Source: Euglena gracilis (taxonomy: Eukaryota; Euglenida; Euglenophyceae; Euglenales). From it: a DNA stretch of 64,000 bases. Location: contig CP154956.1 in NCBI GenBank assembly GCA_039621445.1, forward strand, positions 11,717,443-11,781,442, given 5' to 3'. Shown piece after piece: positions 57,528-64,000 of this stretch. A program made the translations under genes and the position numbers. Numbering within the stretch: the first letter of the stretch is position 1; each line of letters opens with the position of its first letter. The notes under the pieces were generated by a model, which was not told the DNA's origin, made no database searches, and was given only the letters and a program-made list of their open reading frames with translations.

Positions 57528-57873
57528 GTTTAGGTGGGGGGGTGTCCCCCCCCCCTCCTGGCCCGCAGGGGGGGGGGGGTCCGGACCACCCCCCCCACCT
57601 GCCAGGGGGGTCCGGACCGACCCTCGGGGGGGTTCCCGGGTCCCCCCCAAAAAGGGTCAATTTTTTCCTCCGGCGCTTGGCGCCGAAATTTTTTTGCATT
57701 TTTGGCACATTTTTGCCCAAAAAGTGTCCAAAATGGCACTTTTGGTCGTTTTGGGGGGTCAAAAATTTTCGGCCACCCTGACCGCGCTCCTGTTTAGGTG
57801 GGGGGGTGTTCCCCCCCCCCCCCCCCCCCCCCTCCTGGCCCGCAGGGGGGGGGGGTCCGGACCACCCCCCCCC
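57528..57873. repeat. Element with 75-bp direct repeats around a GGCGC hairpin core
   Basis: TTTAGGTGGGGGGGTGT, a C run, CTCCTGGCCCGCAGGGGGGG and GGTCCGGACCACCCCCCC occur at 57528-57600 and again at 57794-57873. Between them lie the CGGCGCTTGGCGCCG module with AAATTTTTTT and CATTTTTGGCACATTTTTG. I cannot define inverted ends. Confidence 0.7.
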
Positions 57874-58016
57874 GCCTGTCCTTATATCGAACCCTGTTGG
57901 TCCCCCCGACCCCCCCAACCAAAACCTCTTGTGATTTGCAATAAACCGTCCACTCGGATTGCAAAAGCTGACGGTCGTTCCCTTGGCGGGCCCTACCCCC
58001 GGCATACTCCACGCAG

Positions 58017-58058
58017 CTGCAGGACATCGAGACGAAGGAGAAGGAGGCCGGGGCGAAG
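58017..58058 (+). CDS. Short exon: charged helix
   Basis: TCCACGCAG precedes it and GCGAAG/GTGAAG follows; 42 nt, phase 0. It reads LQDIETKEKEAGAK. The frame stays open beyond the donor (VKERGPPP), so the exon may be longer. Confidence 0.45.
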
Positions 58059-58488
58059 GTGAAGGAGAGGGGACCGCCACCGACTATACCGAACACCGCC
58101 CGTTGTTTCCCCTCCCGAGATATTTGCGCTGTGGCCTTTGAGCTGACCAACCAAACATGCATTTCCAGGGTTTCCATTTTGGGGGTGTTTTTGGTCATTT
58201 TGTGTTGCAAGACATAAAAAGGCATCTAAATGAGCACTGTCAACCCTTAACCCCTCCCCCCTTAATTGAAGTCCGGGGCCGCTACAAGCGCACCCCATTT
58301 TGATGGGATTTCAAAGGAAATTAACAAAAATTGTGCAGTTTACTCTGTGTTGTATGGAGGTTGTCGATCCTGCCCACCACCAGAGGGTTTCCAGATTCCC
58401 TTAAGCCCTGGGGGTGCGGAACCCCCACCCAGGAGGTAACCCATAGTTTTCAAGATTTCTCGGCTGACACCCTGGCACAATCATTCAT

Positions 58489-58637
<149 letters not shown>

Positions 58638-58749
58638 ACGCGCGCGCGTGCGTGTGTTTGTTCATTTGTGTCCATGTGCGCTTGGGTGTGTGTGTCTCTG
58701 CCCCCTGGGATTGTGGGAAAGGGCTTTGGGCTCCGTGTCGGTCCCGCAG

Positions 58750-58888
58750 AGATTGAGCAGCAGGTGCAGGCCAACCTCAAGCAGCTGGACCAGCTGGCGC
58801 TGGCGCCGCGGTACGAGGGGGAGGTCCTACCCAGCACCGCCCTGGACGAGCAGGACCGCTTCCGGGCAGCCGGGGCCCCCGCCTCGGG
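58750..58888 (+). CDS. Exon: coiled-coil-like helix
   Basis: GGTCCCGCAG precedes it and CTCGG/GGTGACGG follows. It reads EIEQQVQANLKQLDQLALAP, RYEGEVLPSTALDEQDRFRA. QVQANLKQLDQL has heptad-like spacing. Part of the helical exon series. Confidence 0.65.
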
Positions 58889-59983
58889 GTGACGGTTCGG
58901 AGGACGGGGCGCGGATGGGGTGGTGTGTGGAGGTGGACATGAACAGGGGGGGGACAGGGGCGAACAAATGGGCTTTTTTGCGGGTTTTTTTTGTGTTTTT
59001 TGATATTGGCAAAGTTTTGTATTTTTTGCATATTTTTCATTTTCTTGCGTTTTTTGTGTTTTTGTGAGTGTATGTTTTTGTATCCCACTTTTTGAGGGTT
59101 CATGTTGCGTCCCCCCCCCGACATGAAGTGTCGTATTGGCTTTCCTTAAATGCAGATTTGACCCTAACTTGCGACTCGTGCTCCCCATCCCCGCCCATTG
59201 CAGACTGTGTTGTGTAGGGACTCTTACCTGTCTTCCCTTCTTTTTTTTCATCACCCCAGTGTCCCGAAGTGTTTCCCGATTAGAGGACATTTTGGTGACG
59301 ATGTCCTGATTCCAATAGTAGCAAGAAGCTGCATCAATCACATCACAAGCATCACCCCCTGGCAGGACAGAAGTTGCCATCGAGTGAGAGGTCCAGGAAG
59401 AAGCAGGTCATATATGCATGTTTATATATTTATATTTAATAATATCTATCCCGGTTGTGGCTTATCCAACAACACGGAAATTCGCTCATCCAACCTGGTA
59501 ATCTCACCCTGCATGAATCGGGCATTCCGATTCAAGGATTCCTCAAGCCGTAATAGGCTAGTGCAGAAATCTTGCAAGGTTGCCTGATTGTCAGTGAGCA
59601 TTTTGTCATAAAATGCTTTGAAATCAGGGTTCTCGGGATCCAGGAACTGGAACCTGCAGGCATAGACTGCATTTCCGTTACTTTAGTAGACACCGATGCA
59701 TAGGTCTGGTGCTGTTGCATAGGTCCGGTGCATAGGTCTGGTGCTCCCCAATAGCCGTTTGAACACCGCTAATGTCAGGAACTCGGTGGGAAAGTGCGGA
59801 ATAGCTCTGGTGCAAACCCGCAATGGCTGTGTTAATACTGCCAATGTCGGATTGCAACTGCAACTGCAGGGAATCCTGCCGTTGCACTACTTCCGCTACT
59901 TTTACACTCAGACTGGAGGGCTTCTATTTGGGGGGGGGGGGTTGTTATTTGGGGGGGGGGGGGCTTGTAAAGTCGGTTGGTAG

Positions 59984-60138
59984 GCGTCGCCCGCACCGGA
60001 GGTCCCCGGCTGGGGCCGCCAAGCGTGGCGGGACGAGTGGTGGCAGTCGGACCGCCGGCAGCAGGCGCTGCACGTGCTGGACAGCAAGCGGCGGCAGTGG
60101 GCAAAGGACGACGAGGCGGACGCACTCTGCGGCCGGAC
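59984..60138 (+). CDS. Coiled-coil exon, left part, interrupted by element A4
   Basis: GGTTGGTAG precedes it, phase 0. It reads ASPAPEVPGWGRQAWRDEWW, QSDRRQQALHVLDSKRRQWA and KDDEADALCGR. The frame is cut at the codon for Thr by the element at 60139-61150. With the element and one copy of GGCCGGAC disregarded, the frame goes on without change as TQDLLREQLRYAKLRPG. This continuity in a clearly helical sequence is strong evidence that one exon has been interrupted. Confidence 0.75.
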
Positions 60139-61150
60139 CAGGTGTTTTTTTTAGTCTTAGGTGATGCCTAAAAAGCGGTGCCGACACCGCTGGCACCGCT
60201 TGACACCGCTGGGACGGAAGGTTTTCTTTTTTTTTTAGGGGGAACCCTTGCAAAAAATTTTCCATGTGCTTTTGTTCAATACAGGTTTTTTTGATGGCCA
60301 CAAATGTTTATGTCACAACGAGATGCTTTCGTGCTTCCTTATGGGAAATCCCCGCAATTTTTTCCCTCAGTATTATTCCATGGGTTCCTGTCCCAGCGGT
60401 GTCAAGCGGTGCCCCAGCGGTGCCGGCACCGCTTGTTAGGCATCCCCTTGGACCCCCGGGGGGAAGGGGCGGTGGGGTGGGGTGGGTGGGTCTGGCCGAG
60501 CCCCCCCCCGAAGGAGGGTTCCCCCAGAGGGGAGTGGGATATACTTTGGGGAGTGGGATATACTTTTTGGCTCCTTTGGCGCCGAAAATTTTGAAAAAGG
60601 TGCTATTCTTACCAGCCCCCCCCCCCCCGAGCAATTGACGCCCCCGGGCAATTGTCACCCCTGGTTGTGCCGGCCAATTTGTCACCCCGGGAAATTGTCA
60701 CCCCCCTAGGTGCTGCCCAATTTGTCACCCCCCCACAGAAGATGTTTGTGAACTTTCTTTTCGCCGACACGGCTCGATTGATCCTCTATTTCGCTGCAAC
60801 GTGCTGAAAAATGTCACACACCAAATGCTCTGCACAATATCACAACCATGGCTGCATTTTTGCGTGTTCATTGGTGTTTCAGATGGTGTTCTTGGTCATT
60901 TGGATTTAATGTGGCTCACATAAGTGGGCAATTGACGCCCCCGGGCAATTGACGCCCCTGGGCAATTGTCACCCCCCTCTGTGCCGGCCAAATTGTCACC
61001 CCGGAAAATTGTCACCCCCCTCCTTTACTGCCCGATTTGTCGCGCGACAATTGCCCGGGGGGGGGGTAGCATTTTTTGCGATTTTTTTGGCCATTTTCGG
61101 GCAAAAGTGGGTGGGTCCCCCAGCACCCAGTCTTAAAAAAAAAAAGCCTG
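60139..61150. mobile_element. CAGG-family element, copy A4, intron-like, with a nested element
   Basis: Ends CAGGTGTTTTTTTTAGTCTT and GTCTTAAAAAAAAAAAGCCTG, with GGCCGGAC duplicated exactly (60131-60138 and 61151-61158). CAG and CTG at the two ends can pair. The core shows GGGATATACTTTTTGGCTCC, the GGCGCC module and AAAAAGGTGCTATTCTTA, where a second element has inserted. A GT at 60142 and an AG at 61145-61146 would also allow GT-AG removal, leaving 15 extra in-frame bases. Confidence 0.85.
60612..61066. mobile_element. C-tract TIR element, tag GCAATTGACG/CAATTGTCA, nested in A4
   Basis: Left CCAGCCCCCCCCCCCCC then GAGCAATTGACGCC; right GCGACAATTGCCCGGGGGG. TA is duplicated (60610-60611, 61067-61068). 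The sibling copies read GGTGCTATTTTTAGCATTTTT uninterrupted, so the empty site contains a single TA. AATTGTCACCCC / AATTTGTCACCCC units recur ten or so times inside, around a plain A/T-rich centre (60730-60925). Confidence 0.9.
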
Positions 61151-61158
61151 GGCCGGAC

Positions 61159-61228
61159 GCAGGACCTGCTGCGGGAGCAGCTCCGGTATGCCAAGCTGCG
61201 GCCGGGCGGCGGCCGGCTGCAGGACGTG
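61159..61228 (+). CDS. Coiled-coil exon, right part
   Basis: Continues the exon at 59984 as QDLLREQLRYAKLRPGGGRL, QDV, ending near GACGTG/GTGGGT. Strongly helical up to the PGGG turn. 61151-61158 is the second copy of the duplicated target. Confidence 0.7.
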
Positions 61229-61334
61229 GTGGGTTGGGTTGGGTTGGGTGGGTGCCTGTTCCCACCCCAAACGATAAAACTTCCGGCGGGGGTAATATGG
61301 TGAATTTGTATCTCAACATTGCCCCCAAAGCGCT

Positions 61335-61910
61335 TCAGCAATTCCTCTTGGCTGGAGGCAGTGCACGCGGGCTAGCCGGCACCCGCCAGATCGGGGCCCG
61401 CTCTCCCACGGCCGCCACCTCTGGACCTTGGAGGAGCGACGCCACCTCCCCCAAGAGTCGCCGCAGAGCAGCGGCGTTGCTGAACTCCTCAGGGCAGTTG
61501 CCGCGCTCCGTACTCCGAGCACCCCGACTCGGTGTTCTTGCTGGCGGTTGCCACGCTCCGCGACAACCGCCAGCAAGGACACTGAGTCGGTGCTCCAGGT
61601 CGAACCGCGTACGCAGCCGGTCCACCCACTCCCGGAGGTGAGGCCTCGGCGGGGTGACGAAGTGGACAGGGTCCCGGCTCCACAGTGCCGTCACGGGGTA
61701 CCGCGCGACCGCACCGTCGGTCAGGTCCGCATTGGAGACAAAATCGCTGCCCACGACGACCATCCGGTCGGGGTCGTCGATCTTCCTCAGGTCAGCCGCC
61801 AGCTTGGCGAGCCAGTCGCGCGGGATGCGGGTGTCGTAGACCGGCACCAGGTCGGTGTCAGGGACAGTGGGTGGCAGCTGCCACCCCGCCGCGGGCAGCG
61901 CGTGCGCCTC
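61335..61910 (-). pseudogene. Minus-strand GC-rich coding remnant, possibly SGNH-hydrolase-like
   Basis: Read on the minus strand, one frame runs from about 61910 down to the stop before 61335. It gives LQEAHALPAAGWQLPP, VPVYDTRIPRDWLAKLAADL, DRMVVVGSDFVSNADLTDGA, LWSRDPVHFVTPPRPHLREW and a C-terminal Ala/Arg part. D-x-x-H in RDPVHF is like block V of SGNH/GDSL hydrolases, but the catalytic Ser block is not seen. Upstream (higher coordinates) the frame meets a TAG and protein-like sequence continues in another frame (DSTDMLRGTETFMPS at about 62090-62130), so it is broken. It lies on the opposite strand to all host exons, so it is probably a mobile-element or captured remnant. Confidence 0.45.
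61529..61592. repeat. 23-bp hairpin inside the minus-strand remnant
   Basis: ACTCGGTGTTCTTGCTGGCG plus GTTG pairs with CAACCGCCAGCAAGGACACT plus GAGT with one mismatch; loop about 15 bases. Confidence 0.8.
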
Positions 61911-62139
61911 CTGCAGCCGCTGCTACTGTGGCGGTCCAGGAGGGCTGGGCGTGTCGGGCGTTGGTTCGGGGTCAGGTTGCCGTTCGGCTCGTGCTGGCGG
62001 CGGTTCCGCGCCCAGCGGCTGAGGGCCCAGGCTGCTGGGGGTGTCGGCAGCACTGGGGGGAGGTCGGGGTCGACCGAGGAGGAGGGCATGAAGGTCTCCG
62101 TCCCGCGGAGCATGTCAGTGGAGTCCAAGTCATGAGGTC

Positions 62140-63080
62140 AACAGGAGGAGGGACTCCGGGGCCGTCAAGCCGCTAACGCGGCTTCCACTCGTGTACCAAA
62201 GGGTCACGATGCGCAATGGGCAGTGTTGAATTAAGCGAAGTGTTGCGATATGGTTTTATTCAGACCGCAACAGTTTGTTTGTTTTTTGGGACGTGGTCCC
62301 AATCCCCCCCCCCAGCCTTCGGAGTGCCGTTGCCCGCCCCCAGTTGGACGCCTTGGAGGACGTCCAGCAGCTGAAACAGTCCTGCTCAGCCTGCCCCCCC
62401 TCCCACAGCAGAAGGGGTGAATGCAGGGGGGGGGGGGGTTGATATCCACAATTTTCTGCAATTTCCCAATTTTTTCCCTTTCAACAATTTTTCTGCATGA
62501 ACCTGAAACGGCAGGCAAGATGAGTTTCGGCCATTTCTCAAACGTTTCACAAGGAAACCACGTGCTTTTTTTGTTTTGTTTCAAATTTTCCAAAATTTGT
62601 CAATTTTTAGAATATTTGACAAAATTTGGCAATCTCTGGACCAATTTCTGGATTTTTTTTAATTTTTTTTCCAAGTGCTCGGAAATAATTTCGAATTCGA
62701 AAATTTTTTGCATTGGACCAGATTTTCTCTGGAGACTTTCCTGGGATTTTGTTGTTTGTTTGGAAAGCAGAGGGCGGGGCTGACCCAAGAATGGATATTG
62801 ATATTGGGTTCAGGGGGGTCCGATAAATTTGGATAGATTGACACCCCAATGTCCTCGATAAAAGTCGATAAAACCGACACGATCATTTTGTGTCCCAATA
62901 TCCTCATTTTTGTGATTTGGAGAATCCCAAAATCGCCCCCCCCCCAAAAAAAAACAGTACGTCACCCTCCCCCAATAAAGCCAATATTTCACTATGTATA
63001 TGCATACGTATGTATGTGTATATATGTATTTATATATACATGTTTTCGGGACCCGATAAATTCAAGGTCGTCAATGAGGC
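62140..63080. other. No gene seen
   Basis: A/T-rich with one GC patch (62290-62410) that shows no splice-supported frame. Confidence 0.5.
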
Positions 63081-63149
63081 CAATAAGTGCCGGTGCCCAA
63101 TATCCATTCTTGGCGGACCACCGGCGCGTGGTCGGCGGGCTGGCCCCAC

Positions 63150-63318
63150 CCGGCGCCGCCGCCGGCCCTCAACGCGGAGCTGTCGCAGCTGCGGAAGGAC
63201 CACGCCAAGCGGCGCGACGAGTCGCTGGGGGACCTCAACGCGCTGGACAAGGTGGAGCGCTCCCTGGAGCGGCGCGACAAGAGTGCCGCCCGGACCCGCC
63301 CCAGCGCCGCCCCTGGCG
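63150..63318 (+). CDS. Exon: coiled-coil-like helix
   Basis: The frame reads ALNAELSQLRKDHAKRRDES, LGDLNALDKVERSLERRDKS and AARTRP. High charge and Leu spacing fit a coiled coil and match the exons at 55702, 58750 and 59984 in style. Left border is uncertain; a donor at GACAAG/GTGGAG (63251) is possible, or the exon runs to about 63318. The last 700 bp of the window show no further exon. Confidence 0.6.
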
Positions 63319-64000
63319 CAATAACCCAGCTGTGTTTTTGCCGCGATTCCAAAAATGCAATCTGAGGGGCGGTATTTATATTTTTTCGATGGTGCATAAT
63401 TTTTTTGGACTCTTATGGCCCATAAAGAAAAACACGTTCAAACCTCATGTCCAACTGTCAAATCCCTGAACATCGATGCCGTGAAGATTGGAGGAATTGA
63501 AAAGAGGAATATTTAAACCATCAATGTGTTTAAAAACCACATTGATTTGCTCAAATTTCGCTGTGATACAGGCTGACAGGTGCTCAAAGCTGGTCCTCTC
63601 AGAAATGCTTCCCGCTCCCCCCCCCAGCATTGACCGCTGCTGCCGCAAATTTTGCTAATCTTTGAGGTTCGTTTGAACGAAGCTCCAGCTGGTGAGGCGT
63701 TTTGGCACCGATTTTTTTGATCCCGCCGGGATGGCATCTGTCACATGGAAGCATATATCGTCAAATGGAGGGTTTGGTCCAACTATTTAGGGAAGCGGGG
63801 AGGTCCATAAGGGACAGGATTTTGCATTTTTTTTGCTAAGGACCGCCGGCCCGGGCCCACCAAGGATTGAATTGGGACTCAAACAGGGTCAGAACAACTC
63901 AAAAAAAGCTCGTTTTTTGATGTTTTTGATGTTTTTGCTGGTTTGGCGATGGCTCCAGAAATGCCAATAATGCCAGGAATAATTTTTTCCCCTGATGTCG

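Noticed and set aside
60612-61066. Regularly spaced AATTGTCACCCC units considered as a CRISPR-like array
   Set aside because: Spacing is irregular, units face both directions, spacers are not unique, and the host is eukaryotic; it is a TIR element.
61428-62135. Plus-strand frame of 236 codons
   Set aside because: The minus-strand frame over the same DNA is far more protein-like; the plus frame is a GC-rich shadow.

Overview
The window looks like nuclear DNA of a large-genome eukaryote, most likely a protist. Short GC-rich exons (about 50-160 nt) with GT-AG borders lie in very long introns and intergenic DNA full of CA/TG and TA microsatellites, C and G homopolymers and small inverted-repeat elements. 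I see no bacterial operons, rRNA or tRNA. The lineage cannot be fixed from sequence alone. Telomere-like GGGTTA repeats, plus an exon-interrupting element whose CAG...CTG ends and 8-bp direct repeat fit what is described for euglenid nonconventional introns, make a euglenid a reasonable guess. A dinoflagellate or another introner-rich alga is the main alternative.

All convincing host exons read on the + strand. From 0.6 to 35.5 kb they encode several copies of one unit of about 60-70 residues: a first half ending in a (D/N/Q)W(D/G) motif and a second half of the form LGxLxxFlxxHxxWF followed by a short strand. Units are often split between two or three exons with matching phases (2981-3080 + 3594-3653; 20991-21101 + 21323-21400; 31357-31410 + 32970-33093). 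Proline-rich linker exons occur at 15.9, 21.9, 36.9 and 49.9 kb. From 55 to 63.3 kb the exons encode charged, coiled-coil-like protein. One giant gene of more than 60 kb, or two or three neighbouring genes, would explain this.

From 7595 to 15720 sits a decayed retroelement with a perfect 14-bp target-site duplication and direct terminal repeats of about 640 bp. Its pieces encode CCCH zinc fingers, a reverse transcriptase, a further CCCH finger, an OTU-type cysteine protease and a J domain, followed by an NPGP motif. It looks like a terminally redundant, circularly permuted copy. A 2.2-kb element with 12-bp terminal inverted repeats and a perfect 10-bp duplication has inserted into it just after the J domain.

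The rest is a dense population of apparently non-autonomous inverted-repeat elements: (i) CAGG...CCTG elements with 8-bp duplications, found in or beside exons; (ii) at least eleven families whose ends are a long C tract plus a family-specific tag, flanked by TA; (iii) GGCA...TGCC fold-backs with telomere-like inner arms, mostly sitting inside microsatellites; (iv) clusters of short hairpins. Two clear nestings, with siblings giving the empty site, date some of them. No transposase was found.
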